This document shows, piece after piece, positions 1 through 12,643 of a stretch of 64,000 nt of DNA (within the stretch, counting starts at the first letter, position 1; each line of letters opens with the position of its first letter). The notes beneath the pieces are model-generated. The model worked only from the letters and a program-made list of their open reading frames with translations. It was not told the origin of the DNA and did not search any database. This stretch comes from Lingula anatina (Eukaryota > Brachiopoda > Lingulata > Lingulida > Lingulidae), in contig NW_019773959.1 in the NCBI RefSeq assembly GCF_001039355.2, positions 76,756 to 140,755 on the forward strand, in the 5' to 3' direction. Both the position numbers and the translations under genes were made by a program.

Positions 1-30
1 TCATCTCATACTTAAACTGATTTTACCATG

Positions 31-85
<55 letters not shown>
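31..85. repeat. CA then GA microsatellite
   Basis: An alternating CA tract (about 31-68) passes directly into an alternating GA tract (about 69-85). It is a compound dinucleotide repeat in noncoding sequence with no gene visible nearby. Confidence 0.95.
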
Positions 86-375
86 TAAAAAGAATGCGTT
101 TTATGTTGCTTTGGCTTTCTGTGCACTTTCAAGCGCAACAGTAACAATACGAAAATCCTGTTAGTGTGCTATTCCTGGTCTCTCCCATCTCGACATGTTT
201 TGGAATTTAAAATAAACATAAGACACCCACTGGCTACATTGATTCCGCTTTATGCACTTAAAACTAAAAAAAATACTTTTACTGAGCGATTTGTTATGTT
301 AACTGAAGCAAATGAAAATGGGTACTGTTTGTAGTGTGACATCCCATGCTTCTTCTAGCGCTAAAACGAGCCTCG

Positions 376-377
<2 letters not shown>

Positions 378-426
<49 letters not shown>
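378..426. repeat. TA microsatellite
   Basis: A pure alternating TA tract of about 49 bases. The rest of 86-907 is AT-rich sequence in which I see no supported gene. Confidence 0.95.
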
Positions 427-428
<2 letters not shown>

Positions 429-1302
429 CTAAGTTTTCACCAAGAAGCTATGGATTTATCTATATCATAATATTCTATATTCCTCTACAAAAAAGTATCA
501 ACCTTACTGCAATGTGCAAAACTATAAAGAAAAAGGCAGGAAAGCTGTCAAATATACAGTCAAAAAGCAAAAATAACAATGTTACTTTGTCAATTTTGAT
601 GAAATAATACATTATGGTTAACAGCAAAATCAGCACCAAATTTTAATTATGCACAACAAGTAACACAAATGTTAGGAATATGTGACAAGCCTGAGGCTTC
701 AGGTCCATTAGAGTTCAAATTCACACTTTGAAAATGCCAGAATGAGAAAAATGCAAATTACACAAACAAAAATGCATAACTTCAGCAATCACACTATTTA
801 AGTACACAGTACAAAAAATTTCCTGTCTTTCTAATGAACTTTAAAAATAAACATAAATTGCACTGTGTCTTTCTTTCTTTCTTTGGAAATAGGAAGCATG
901 ACTGTCATTAATAGCCTCCTCTTCTCACATACTCTTTTGATCCTGGTGAAGGTGAATTTTTTTGCTGTGGTACGTATATATATTTTAAACATACAGGGTT
1001 AATGCATACTAAAAACAATGTATCAAAAATACATAAGAAGGAAAAATTAGAAGGTAGTAAATACACTGACCCAACATATTCTGTTATGTACACTTAACTG
1101 TCATTTGTATAGTCCCAGTTCAAGTGGATTTTCAAAATGTAGACATTCAGTATGGATTATTTGAGGTTATTGTAATACTTATATTAGGTGTATCCGTCTA
1201 ACACTTTTTAGCGTCTATTATAGATGAAATAAGTTTATAGAGTCTTGACAATAAATATTGAAAGTGAAGGGAATGATGCATTTGTCAACTGACAGGAGTC
1301 TC

Positions 1303-1318
1303 CTAACCATCGTGGCTT
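1303..1318 (-). pseudogene. Remnant of the deleted kinase 3' end
   Basis: On the minus strand this retains the Asp-Gly-stop end of the neighbouring kinase (stop at 1303-1305, equivalent to 9127-9129). A one-base loss lies just upstream, and then homology stops. From about 1325 homology resumes with sequence that lies beyond the kinase start in the right unit (about 12861). The simplest reading is a single deletion of the kinase gene from the left unit, with a junction at about 1316-1325. The remnant is too short to have function. Confidence 0.6.
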
Positions 1319-2702
1319 AGACGTTAGCAGTGTAAGGTAACTAACGAATTTTTATATTAAAACATGCTTTAGAAGTCCGTTAGACATGGCACCAATAATA
1401 AAAGCTACAAATGTCTCTCATCTAAAAAAAATGTGACCAATTCTTTTAGTCTATGTGATTTTTTTTGTTTGTTTTTTTATTGCAATAGAAAAAAGTACAT
1501 AATAAACGTTACAAGCACACAAGTCTGTGTAGTTTTTGGTCACTGTTCAGAATCCCTGTTTTTGACCCTTAACATAAAGGATAAAGGCACACAATGAGCG
1601 ATAGAACGTTATATAGAAAATTTTGCTTTAGATTATATTTATGATTTATAATTATAATTATATGATTTTTAATGTTAATTACAATTAATAATTGAAGCCA
1701 CTTTAAAGGCACAAAATGAGCAATACAAATTTATACAGACAAATTTGCTTTAGACTAATTAGAATATTCAAGAATATTTTAGTGATTATGATCATAAGAT
1801 TATAACCTATGAGTAATTCACCATTGGACCCTCTCGACAGACAGTTCAGAATATTCTTGTAAAGGATAAGGCTAAGATCACTTAATCGATGATGATTGCA
1901 GACAAGTTGGTAGTTATGAAATCAGTTTTTACAGTCTGTAAAGTTCGGGAATCGTTTTAGACCCTCATCTGCAAAGAATCACCGAAATGGTCTGAAGTAT
2001 TAGTATCATGTACGCAGCTTTGTTGGTAACGGGGCTTATGAAGAACTGTACGTGCTCGAAGTCTATGAGGCACTATGGTTGGATTATATGCTAGTATTAA
2101 AGGTCGCACAGCAACCTTCACATCCTTTTGAGGAGAACCCATTTCAACTGGCTTTATAACCACAAGGGCTACGAAATTCAGAATAACAAAATACACGTAC
2201 TATTGCCATAATTCATGATAAATATGTTACGAACATTTATGGGTACTTGACAGAGGTCATGTAAATAGTTTGGCGGCAGTAGGCTGTTTGAAGACGGCAG
2301 AGAAATACATGTAATATCTGAAATGAACTCTAGGTATGTATCTTGTATCTCCTATTTATCGCTATTCTGTTGTTGGTTATGTACTGTAAAAAAAATGTAT
2401 ACTCTGACAGAGACAGAGACGTGGCACAGTGTAGAAATAAGGTAAATCATGACCTAGATAAACCCAGATATATTACAGAATGAATGATTCTATACAATTA
2501 TGTTTTCGTTGAATTTTGATTTAAAGTGTATTATAATTAGTGGTGATATGAACTTAAGCTGACATGGCTGCGTTCAATAATAAATTTGGCGTTCCAGTGA
2601 ACATCCGCCATCAGAAGTTGAACAGTGCATTCGGTGTGCGGGTGGCGCAGCAAAAAACCAAGCAGGAAAACAAGTTTAATTCACTTACAGTGAGACATAT
2701 AA

Positions 2703-2704
<2 letters not shown>

Positions 2705-2746
<42 letters not shown>
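2705..2746. repeat. TA microsatellite
   Basis: A pure alternating TA tract of about 40 bases between the conserved leader region of the left duplication unit and the first visible deacetylase exon. Confidence 0.95.
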
Positions 2747-2748
<2 letters not shown>

Positions 2749-3052
2749 GAAATAATTACTTTAATTTTTATTACAAGGATGTACCAAACTTTTTTCTTTT
2801 TCTAAGCTTGCTATAAAAGCCCAAAACAGAATTATTTGCTCCAGGGAAAATATTTGAGTAAATTACACCTTAAGACCCGGCTGAGGTGCAAGACCTACAT
2901 AAATAAATCTGTCCTTAATCCAGTTGCTCCTATGTCTACTATTTGATACACAGTTTATTATATTATAAAACTTCAGCTTTCTTCATCCTATATATTTTTC
3001 AAATTTGTAAAAGTTCTCTTCAGCGTTTGATGTTTATTCCTTGATCATTGGG

Positions 3053-3329
3053 CAGTGGCACACTAATATAAGGGGATGTGTCAGGGGGGGCTGACCCCTC
3101 CCCCTCTTCGATTTCTGAAAAAAAAAGTCACACTAATAGTCCCCCCTTGAAATTAGAATTTTGACTAGCTGAATCATTGTGATAAACCGTACCAATTGGC
3201 ACCGTTCGCCCTCTAAAATACCAAAATATTCGGGCCCCTTTTGCGGCCCAGAACCCCATGCCAAGGGGGGGGGGGGGGAGGGCATCCACGGACCCCCCCC
3301 CCCTTCAAATAATCCTGGATCCGCCCCTG
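3053..3329. mobile_element. hAT-like non-autonomous element (MITE), copy 1
   Basis: The element starts CAGTGGC and ends GGATCCGCCCCTG, so its termini form short imperfect inverted repeats beginning CAGnGGC, as in hAT transposons. Internal landmarks (homopolymeric C and G runs, a GTTCGCCCTCTAAAATACC block) recur in opposite orientation at 12157-12402, which makes it a dispersed family. No reading frame is present. The target duplication is not clear for this copy. The G/C runs and terminus class are seen directly; the superfamily assignment is inferred. Confidence 0.65.
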
Positions 3330-3676
3330 TTGGGGGGAGGGGGGATTGAAAGAATAAATCAATTTAGGTAAGAAAGCTGTTTATACTTTTTTATGTTCTC
3401 GAACTTAGGCCAGACTGGCATAAAGACCACACAACCTTAGTTCAAATGACATCTGAAATGAATTGTTTTACTTCATTACACAAAATGCTAAAGTAACTTC
3501 GGCAAGTGATAATTGGTAGGTTCAAATGTTTTTCTTCCGTTGACCTATGTGATTAAACGATGAAACATTTTTCTATTCGAATAATCAGTGCTCTGATGTT
3601 AGATTGATCCAAATACTCCCTTTTGTAATCACTTTAATTAATTAATTAATTACTGAATATGCTTTTTTTTGCAGGA

Positions 3677-6600
3677 ATGAAAAAGCGTCTAATCATCAAT
3701 GCTGATGACTTCGGTTTCTGTGAGGAGAGGGACAAAGGCATTGTAGAATGTTACAAGATGGGCACGATTACTAGTGCAACCTTGATGGTCAATGGTCAAT
3801 CTGCCCAACAAGCTGCTGAGGTGGCCTCTGAGTACAATATACCTGTTGGTAAGTGTAAATGGAGGTAGAAAAATATAGATTTATTGAACCAACACCACAG
3901 AAAAGATTAGCAAAAAAATCAGAAGAAAACTGGTTCTGTCATTTTTCAGCATCATTCTCCTTCCAAGTTAAAAATAATAATCATAATAATAATAGTGAAA
4001 AAGAGAAAACATAGCAAAGGATTCTGACAACTCATGTTGAAAAAATTATTCAAAATAGAAAGATTCTTGATTTTTGATCAACAACAAAACAAACAACAAT
4101 AACAAAAAAGTTTTTTTCTCAAACATATATAAACCAGTTCTATGGAATGGTGTAGAATGTATGCACACACAATTTTTTTTTTTTGGGGGGGGGGGCTGGC
4201 TAGGGCCAAACAAAGAATATACAGCACCATTATTCATCAAGTTAAGATAAAATACTTCTCTTGTCTTTTTCCACCAGTCTTTGGAGGTACCTTTTAACAG
4301 ATTTAACATATTATTTTCCGCAGGTTTACACTTCAACATAACTAAGGGGCAGCCAGTTTGCCAGTCACTTCAGACCAGTGGCTGCACATTCACAGATGCA
4401 AATGGCACGATGTTAGGAAAGATGGGCTTCAGAGAAGCTTTAATAGCAAAGAAAGTGGATATGAAAGAGGTAAATGCATTTTTGCCTATTCAAGATGAAT
4501 TGAAGTAAATTTTTTTGCCACAAAACCCAACCACATGCTCCCGTTTCGTTTCATAACTATTGGAATTATCAAAGAGCATCATTTTATATTTTCCCAAAAA
4601 ATGATACTTTTGATACAGATATTTTATGCTTTCTTTCTGGGCTATATATAACCCTCAGTTATTTTTGCAGGCAACAAATTTGAATAATTGTGCTATTGAG
4701 CATGCAGTAAAAATGTGTCATACATACTGTGTCATTTGGGACACTTTTAAGAATTGGAGGGACCCGGGTAGAAAAGGTCAAACTGACATAGAGAAATGTG
4801 AACAAGGTACAATTGTAAAACCCCTTATGGTTCATTGATTGATTAATTAATTAATTTAGTTTATCCCGTGGAATGTAGACTTTATTTGAGTCATATAGGA
4901 AACAAGTAGCAGTGGTTTATTTACATTACATGTAATCCACGCTTGCTTCATATGGAACTTTAAATGATTCCTTATTGAATGGAAAAAGAAAAACATGAAT
5001 ATAATGGCTGTTAATCTTCAGTTAAGTACTTATATTTGACATGTATATATCTTGTCTCACTTAATACAGATTTTCAAAATGTAAGCATTCAATTAATGTT
5101 ATACATTCATTGTTAAATATGCTCATAACTGCAGCAAGGTAGAAATTTTGTGTTTTACATGGAAACATGAAAAAAAAAGAAGTGTTACAATTATAATTTA
5201 ATTAAAATGGTCTTGTTTGATTGTAGGTGAAGTTAGAGTTGGAAAGTCAGCTCCAGAAGTTCCTGTCTTTGTGTGGTCATCTTCCACATCATGTGGTTGG
5301 ACATCAGCATGTCCACACCCTGGATGGTTAGTAGCATTTAGAAGTTGTTGATCAGTAATAGGGTTTCCACAGTTGCAACTTTTGAGGGGGCCGTAGCTGA
5401 AGGTTCAATAGTCCGAAGGTTCATTGGTCCGAATGTTCACTATAGAACCTTCGGACCAATGAACCCTTGATTAAAAAAACCGATAAAAATGTTACCAGTT
5501 TTCGGACCAATGAACCTTCGGACCAATGAACCTTCGGACTATCGAGACGCCCCCCTTTTGAGAGGCCTTGTCACACTTCCTTGAATAATGGCAAACTCTC
5601 TAAGATATTTACTCAATAGGACAATAATGCCATTTTTTTTAGTGCAGAATGGACCTTCAATAACAAGTCTATAAATAAACCCAGGTTACTTATTGCCTTA
5701 CATATAGTTTTTTTTTAAATAAAATTATGACATAAAACTAGAAGATATATTTTTACCAAATAAGTTTTTTTATGTGTCTGTTGAATACATTGCAAATATA
5801 AGTGTTTGATTCAGGAGTGAGGGAAGTGTTTGCTGAAGTCCTATCCACTCACAATATTTCCTGCACCAGACTTCCAGTGGAGGATGTCAATGTACCCTGG
5901 CTTAATAGTGACCGGAAACAAATCTTCACTTCAGTTGTTAAAAGTGCTCTTGAAGCCAAGTATTTATTTCATCAGAATGGAATTAGGTGAAGATTCTCAC
6001 GTGAAACACACAGCTCCTTATGTCTCCAAAACTAGCACATAGTTTCTATTGAATTTGAATAGGAAATCATACATTGAAAATCTTAATCTGACCTTGAATT
6101 TGACTTTTGACCTACTTTTTCACATGCACTTCACATATTATGTAGTCCCTATTTCTCCACAATATTAAAAGCTACCATTTAACATGACTGACTATAATCT
6201 GACAGATGGCACAATATCTGGTGGTGATATGGCTGCTCTGTTCCTCTGGTCTTAGTATTGGTTTTGCCTTTTGTGCATAATTAAAATTTGGTGTATTTTA
6301 CTGTAAGGCATTATTGAATCAAAATCGACAAAATAATTACTTGCCCCTATTTCTCTGCAACTAAAACAGATAAATCCATAACTACATGTACCATTTAACT
6401 TAAATGAACATAATCTGACTGGTGGTACAATATCTGGTGGAGGTATTGCTGCCCTTTCCTCTAGTCTTAACATCTGTTTTACCTGTTGCATAATTAAAAC
6501 TTGCAGTTAAGCATGATGTTATATGAAATCGAAGTTGACAATAACCCTATTTTGTGCTTCATTAGTTTCTGCTTTTTGTTTAAACATTTGACAGCCCTGC

Positions 6601-7083
6601 TGCCTTGTTTTCTTTTTTGCTTACCAACTATGGTACAGATATTAGAAAAGTTTTTTTTTCTATGATAACTGAAAGAAGAAATTGGCTTGTTATTGTCCAT
6701 TCCTCAAATTTAAAGTATTGCCCTTTTAACTACATTAAATTTGATTCATCTTAAAATTGTTGGTTTCATTTCTCAGGTCAACTGATCATTTCCTTGGCAT
6801 GACCACCATTGGCTTTGATATGACAGAAGAACGAATCCAGAGTACACTGAAAGCATTTTTCTCACCAGATAATACCATAAATAAGGATAAATCTTCGGTG
6901 TCGTGTGAATGGATGGTCCACCCTGGGTTTATAAGATGGGACGGCAAAGGTGGCGCTGCGGCAATCCAACCAGATGGCAATCCAGCAGCGAGGCTTTATG
7001 AATGTAAAGCAGTAATAAATGAGAGCATGAGACAGTTCTATAAAGAGGAAGGTATAGAACTGATCTCATTTGAAGATTTGTGA
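3677..7083 (+). CDS. YDJC: YdjC-type carbohydrate (chitooligosaccharide) deacetylase, left paralog
   Basis: Five coding exons (3677-3848, 4324-4469, 5227-5326, 5815-5986, 6777-7083) splice in frame to 298 residues, close to animal YDJC proteins. The family removes acetyl groups from N-acetylated sugars with a metal ion. The N-terminal ADDFG motif is at residues 9-13, the GLHFN histidine at residue 60, and a GHQHVH cluster at 131-136. The C-terminal MVHPG motif is in the last exon. The residue before GHQHVH is Val130 where the right paralog has Asp, and MVHPG is preceded by Trp instead of Leu. The start is the first Met after a splice acceptor ending at 3674, only two bases upstream, so an untranslated leader must be joined there. 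All junctions are intact. It could be a diverged or weakly active enzyme. It is not a pseudogene by sequence. Confidence 0.9.
5385..5557. mobile_element. Foldback element in intron 3 of the left deacetylase gene
   Basis: The motif GGTTCATTGGTCCGAA and its complement TTCGGACCAATGAACC occur on opposite sides of the element, with a further copy of the complement on the right side. The ends carry GGGGGC and GCCCCC. The whole can fold on itself and has no coding potential. It sits at the same intron position where the right paralog has a different inverted-repeat element. Confidence 0.65.
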
Positions 7084-7526
7084 GACAGGTGACATGAAGT
7101 TCAAACAATTACAATAACAGTTTTGAAATATAACAGGGAGCAAAAGAGAAAAAAACTGAATTGATCTTATCTAGTTTATATATTCACCAATACAGTGTAG
7201 TATAGAGTTAATGATAATTTTTATTCCATAAAATAGGGAACTTTTCAGTAAAACTCCTTTAGTATTATATTATGATATCCTTATCAGAATAATCAGATAT
7301 ACAGACAAAGTAAACATATTAATTTTTTTCATTTTATTATGATAGTGGCAAAGACAAACATCACTTGTCATTGCTATTTTAACGTAAAATCTACTCCAAT
7401 ATAAGTTTTCTGATACGTGTCAAAATATTTCATTTCAAAATTATTTGAAACAGGATACTGAAACACACTGATACAGACATGTAATGATCACGTGCAGATA
7501 CATGTAACAGAGATCGCTGAGCAGCT

Positions 7527-7532
7527 AATAAA
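7527..7532 (+). terminator. Candidate polyadenylation signal, left deacetylase
   Basis: A canonical AATAAA 444 bases after the stop codon. It lies past the end of detectable homology between the two units, so it is only a candidate. Confidence 0.35.
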
Positions 7533-8876
7533 GTCATGATTTCATTGAGTCAACAGGACCCTAATTTTATTAAAATCATTATTAGATTGACGCCTCAATG
7601 AAACGGTATACTTCCATATTCAGTTGACAAATTAAATTTTATCAACATTGAGTTTTTTTTTCTTTTTTTTTTTCTTTTTTTTTAAAATCATTACAAATTG
7701 CACAGTTTTGTCGGCATGCGGTTCACGTACATGTACATGTACATGTAGTTAGCTGGAGAACAGAGGTCAAGGTGGACAGACGTTCACTATTATAACTCCG
7801 ATAAAAATGGAAGTTTCGACGAAAATTACGCAAAATTTTGACTGCTCGAAGGGGAATTTTACTGCACAGGAACTATATTTATGACGGAAATGAGGAAAAT
7901 CTTAAGACTTAAAGTAGCGACAATTATAAGTAACGCAAGGGCTATATTCGTAACGCAAAGGCTATGGGCCACAATACAATGAGGACTAGTTAAGCAACCA
8001 GAAAAGATAATCTACAACCTAAAACGTCAACACTACTATCGATCAGTTTTATCGGCGAACAGTTCTCTGAAATACATAGAAAATTAGATTTTAATATGTT
8101 AAAGCTACAGAACTTGATATCATAGTAGAAAAATTCAGATACTGGACAGAAAAGTCTTTTTTTGGAGAAAATAAAGTACAGATGATTGAGATGAAACACA
8201 GAATTCGAGAAGTCTGTCACCTTTGTATTGGAGGAACTAGATTAACTCCATTAACCACACTGATGAATTTCCTAAACTTACCAGATCCTTAGACAAGCAG
8301 AAAAATAAGATGCCCCAATATTGAAAGGCACAAATCTAGCGTTTTTGTAAAATTAGGAACTGTTTAAACCTCTTAGAATTTGCCTTAAGGTGCAGTGTCC
8401 ACGAGTATCGTCAACGTTCTCAGGTGTGTGAACAGTGCAATATTCCCCGTAATATGCTCGACTTTCTACAATAAGATTTAAAAAAAAAAAAAAAAAAAAC
8501 AAGGTTTCATGATTTACAGTACGAACATTTATTATCTGCTGTAGGAAAAGTATGTGTAAATGATACTAATGTAGGCCTATATATATTATATTATTACTTA
8601 TATTTTAAATTGCAGTGTGTCACCTTCTCCCGACTAAGTTGGTGTCGTTAAAGATATTTTGGTTTAAGTTTAACCGATTGGACTTCTAACACCACGAGCA
8701 AGATAGACCTATTTTCTATATTTCCCGATGGGGACGATCTGGGTTTTAACGCACACTTTCATAACCAAGTGCAAGGCCCGTCTCTTGTAAATGATTTAGA
8801 TACGAACATTAAGTTTTCTTTGTACTGTATGTATGTATACTGCGAAGTATACATAAATACAAGCCTATTGGTATGT
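7533..8876. other. Spacer between duplication units
   Basis: No coding region is supported here. It holds poly-T runs (around 7650-7685), an ACATGT alternating repeat at 7727-7747, and a poly-A run near 8479-8499. The ACATGT repeat type is common in several lophotrochozoan genomes. Confidence 0.6.
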
Positions 8877-8882
8877 TTTATT
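8877..8882 (-). terminator. Candidate polyadenylation signal, kinase gene
   Basis: AATAAA on the minus strand, about 245 bases beyond the kinase stop codon, in the orientation expected for the kinase transcript. Confidence 0.35.
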
Positions 8883-9126
8883 GGTGGAATGCTACTTTTA
8901 ATACAACATTTCGTTTTGGCACGTATATATGTATTTTAAACAAACGTTGTCAAATAATGCCACAAAATACATTGTACATAGCATATATACATAAGGAAAA
9001 TTAGAAGGTAGTGAATGCACTGACCCAATATCTAATCCATTGAGTCAATACTATATAGTAAATATTCGATATGGATAATATGAAGTAATTGTAATATTTA
9101 TATAATTGTCAGTTGACAGAAGTCTC

Positions 9127-12100
9127 CTAACCATCGCTGGCTTCGTTGTAAAAGGCCAGAATTTCTGCCAAATCGGAGTCGGATTCACTGGTTTCACTGT
9201 GTACGCTGCTGTGTTCATTCAGCGGTGTCAAAACCATCTCATCGTTGGTCATTACCTCCTAAAGAAACAAAATAACAATAGAAAAAATCGATAAATAAAA
9301 GAAAAGAATATAATCAGCCAGTAAAAGACAGAATTCAAATATGTTACACCAGCAGGGCATCTTGTGTTCTACAGTGAACATTTGTAAGCTATGAATTCTG
9401 TGTCCGTCACGAACAATTTCGCTGACATTTCGCTGTTTTGCATATGCACAATGTAAATATACTTAAATAGGTCGAGGTTTATCTCATTTGCCATTCATTT
9501 CGCCAATTTATTTTGTTTTGAGCTGCATAAAAGCAAAAAGAAAAAGTTCAAGCGACCCTTTACCTGAGCAATGCTCAAAATGGGAGAAGTGACCAAGTCG
9601 TCTGGAAAGTCATTTACATAATAGTCGAATAGCCAACTGCAGCAAATAAATAAATAAAAAGAAAAGAATTGAATAAAAAAATACAATAAAACGAAAAATA
9701 AGATTAACAAATTAAATTTTCAAAATAAGCAAGAAATAATTGATGCGTATTAGAAAGTTTGGCTCATGATAAAGAAGCTTTCATAAATATTGGAGTAAAA
9801 AACATAATGATTCTTACTCATGATATAAGATATCATCCATATTGTCTAGTCTTTGGTCCAAGTCACTGAAACAAAATAAGGGAAAACGCATTTAGATATT
9901 TACATAGTGTATTGAAAACTGTCGACAATACTTTAAAAAATGACTAAATATGAACATTATTCACATTTATATCAAACAGAACGCTGCTTAAACTGGTTTT
10001 AAAACATGTAAAGTATTTCACAGTTATAAACCAATATTCAAAAATATTAATTTACAAAATCAGATAACTCATAGTCACAATAACGTATTACACACCAAAC
10101 TAGACTGTCAATAAGGTCCCTGAAGACATAATCTGTATCTGTGTAGATGATGGTTCCATGCAAGATTTTTCCGAGTGGCTTCACGCTTGCTGGGAACTTC
10201 AATCCACAGAGGGTGTCTGAATAGACATTGAGATGTAATATTCTGATAGACATGGCATACAAAATGCTCCCTTTCTATAATTATGCAATTTTCTTTAAAA
10301 TAAAAACCTGTATATTTGGTCCAGTAGTCTTTCAAAAAATTTTGATAAGGACACCGATATGGCTATTAGTTTCTAATTCATGCTAACCACGTACATGTAA
10401 GTCCCTTTCTTACCTGCCTTCGAGTAACTCAAACAACATGACACCAAGAGCATAGAAATCTACTCTCCAAGAGGCGGAGGTGCCAGTCAGGACTTCAGGG
10501 GTCAGGTTTTTAAGGAGGGTGAAGTTCACCAATCCCGGTCCCCAAATACTTTCCCCATCCTCGGTCAATGGGTGAGCCGACCCCAGATCACACTGAAAAA
10601 TATAAATATTCGTAAATGAATGGAAAAGAGAAGAGAATAACAGAAATACATTACGTTGAAGTTAAAGAAAACTTAAAAACAAGTTCTGTTAGTCATAATA
10701 CTCATTTCATGTGCTGTACTACGGACGTAAAAATCCAGTTAGATCGAAAAGCGAATTATTATCTAAAATATTATCTAATATCGATAAGAGAGAAGATTAA
10801 AGTTTATTTAGCCAATCAAATAGATAACAAAGATAATAGATAACAAGAGATAACAAAAATAAAATAAATATAAAATGATATCTAGCATTTTTATTCAGAA
10901 TCAGACGTTTTTCGAGCAAAAATGTCGCCAGCGAACATCTCACCAATTTGGGGATCCCTTGCTGACTGATCAAGACATTGTTATCCTTGATGTCGCAGTG
11001 TGCCATGTGCAGTTGGTGTAAATGGTCAATTGCCTTACAGACGCACGTGGCAATAAATTGCACCATCCGGAGAGGAACTGCGTCGCTAAAAATGAATAAA
11101 AGAAACTGTATCAGAACTTGCTCTTGTCGAAATAAAGGAAAATGCATTAAATCTAGGGATAATGCCATTAAAAAAAGAGGAGATGGGAGAATATGAAAGA
11201 AATCTGGGCATTTAGAAAAAGAAAAATAACTTACAAATTTCTTTCGCAGTATTCTTTTAGGGCCTCCAGGTCCATTGGACATATTTCCGAAATTAAGACC
11301 GTTAGCTCTGGCCTGACATCAAAAGAGTGGACAAGCCTGGAACCAAATGATTTCACAAATTAAAACTTTTTTCTTCGATTCATTTCACGCCTGCGGACTC
11401 TCTGCCTCAACTGACACTCTTTCTTTCTTTGTGATTTAATTTTAAAAGCTCGTACCAACTGTTAATCATCCTCCGTCAAATTGCATCAAACATCTGAAGA
11501 TATGAATCAATATTTAAAAGGTATATTTGACAAAGGTAACAACCGTGTGAACTAATTAAAAATTCAAAATCAATTGTTATTGGTTTACAAATATATACAG
11601 CAGTTCAAATACCCCAAAACAAAGTCGCTGTGCGCTAGCTTCATAACGATCACTTCTTCTCGGATATGGTAACCGTATTCCATGCATTTTGGCACTTTCA
11701 TAGCCAGGTTGTTTCTAAGCTAAATATAGAATATTTCGAATGTTAAGTAGGATATACTTGCTTAAATCCATACTTTGCGCTTTAGTATCTTATATAGCAA
11801 GATAATTTTAAATCCCATTTATCAGCAAGGTATACCTTAAATAACGAAAATTTTTAAACTAGGGTCTATAAACTAATTTTCGATCTCTCAATTTTTATTC
11901 TTTTATTGTGATATATATATACATGTATATATATCAGCTTGCATCACCATCACAATAGTTAACATCATAATACCTTGTACACTGTGCCGAACCCTCCTCG
12001 TCCTAAGATCGGAAGCAGCGTGTCTTCCTGTTGGAAAAGTCCTCGGACCTAGATATGAATTAAAAGATATTCAATCATTAAACATACTTCTGAAATTTGG

Positions 12101-12643
12101 AACTATTTTAGTTTCCTTCCGTTTATCCTTAAGGTTGAAAACTATATCACATTGCATGGGCGGATCCAGGATTATTTGCACGGGGGGTCTGCGGATGCGA
12201 AGCCGATCCTCTCCCCCCCCTCCCTTGGCGTGGGGTTCGGGGCCCGCTGAAGGGCCCGGAAATTTTTGGGTATTTTAGAGGGCGAACTATGATTCAGCTA
12301 GCCAAATTTCTAATTTGAAGAGGGGACCTTTGGTGTGATTATTTTAGAAATCGAAGGGGGGGGGGGTCAGGACCCCACTGACTCCCCCTAAATCCGCCAC
12401 AGACATTGCATGTAAATCAGTTCCACTTTGCAATTATGCAAATATAAGCTGACAAAAAGAGAAAATAAGATTTTTACAAAGTTTCATACAAAACCGAGCG
12501 GGCGACTCTCCCTTTTTACTCATTAAAAAAAAAAAAAAAAAAAAACAACTCACCTCGTATTCTAGTTCAAATGTTTCTCTGTGAAAAATATAGTTGTAGA
12601 TGTTTTTCATGCCTAAAAAGGCCATATGTGACGTAATTATCAT
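9127..12643 (-). CDS. Divergent protein kinase with HCD catalytic loop
   Basis: Ten exons on the minus strand (12554-12643, 11974-12048, 11613-11719, 11235-11336, 10944-11085, 10414-10592, 10096-10242, 9818-9865, 9564-9636, 9127-9258) join in frame to 364 residues. Kinase landmarks appear in order: glycine loop LGRGGFGTVYK (45-55), beta-3 LAMKVPK with Lys63, a helix-C REEVIVMKLAH, catalytic loop HCDIKDNNVLI (154-164), DLG (174-176), TPE (203-205) and VDFYALG (216-222). HRD is HCD and DFG is DLG, but the Asp, Lys and Asn needed for catalysis remain, so activity is plausible. The tail after about residue 250 matches nothing I recognise and ends in an acidic, Ser-rich stretch. Every exon boundary was inferred from splice consensus and phase. 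The start of the 10096-10242 exon has the weakest acceptor. I do not recognise the family. Confidence 0.8.
12157..12402. mobile_element. hAT-like non-autonomous element (MITE), copy 2
   Basis: This lies in intron 1 of the kinase gene, inverted relative to the copy at 3053-3329. It is bounded by a perfect 8-base direct repeat, ACATTGCA at 12149-12156 and 12403-12410, the length made by hAT transposases. The ends read GGGCGGATCCAGG and TAAATCCGCCACAG and form imperfect inverted repeats. It is absent from the left duplication unit together with the kinase gene. Confidence 0.75.

Larger units (their letters stand above)
970..7470. repeat. Left unit of a tandem segmental duplication
   Basis: This segment aligns in order with 8925-17930. 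Matches include the stretch near 970-1110 (matching about 8925-9070), the final kinase codons near 1303 (matching 9127), the 1325-1430 block (matching about 12861-12975), the leader region 2270-2660 (matching about 13945-14250), all five deacetylase exons, and a downstream block near 7400-7470 (matching about 17880-17930). Introns have diverged strongly while exons remain very similar, so the duplication is old. The unit lacks the roughly 3.5 kb kinase body present in the right unit. Confidence 0.8.

Noticed and set aside
908-964. Minus-strand reading PQQKNSPSPGSKEYVRRGGY before a stop, preceded by an AG acceptor, possibly the last exon of a gene
   Set aside because: No upstream exon on the same strand could be linked to it, and no polyadenylation signal follows. 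It is short enough to be chance.
2564-2746. Open frame starting MAAFNNKFGVPVNIRHQK upstream of the left deacetylase
   Set aside because: The homologous stretch in the right unit (about 14165-14250) does not keep the frame, and the frame ends in the TA microsatellite. It is more likely leader or noncoding sequence.
10108-10242. Alternative reading of kinase exon 7 giving HPLWIEVPSK after an AG at about 10216
   Set aside because: That frame hits a stop before any usable donor. The acceptor at 10243 keeps phase with both neighbouring exons.
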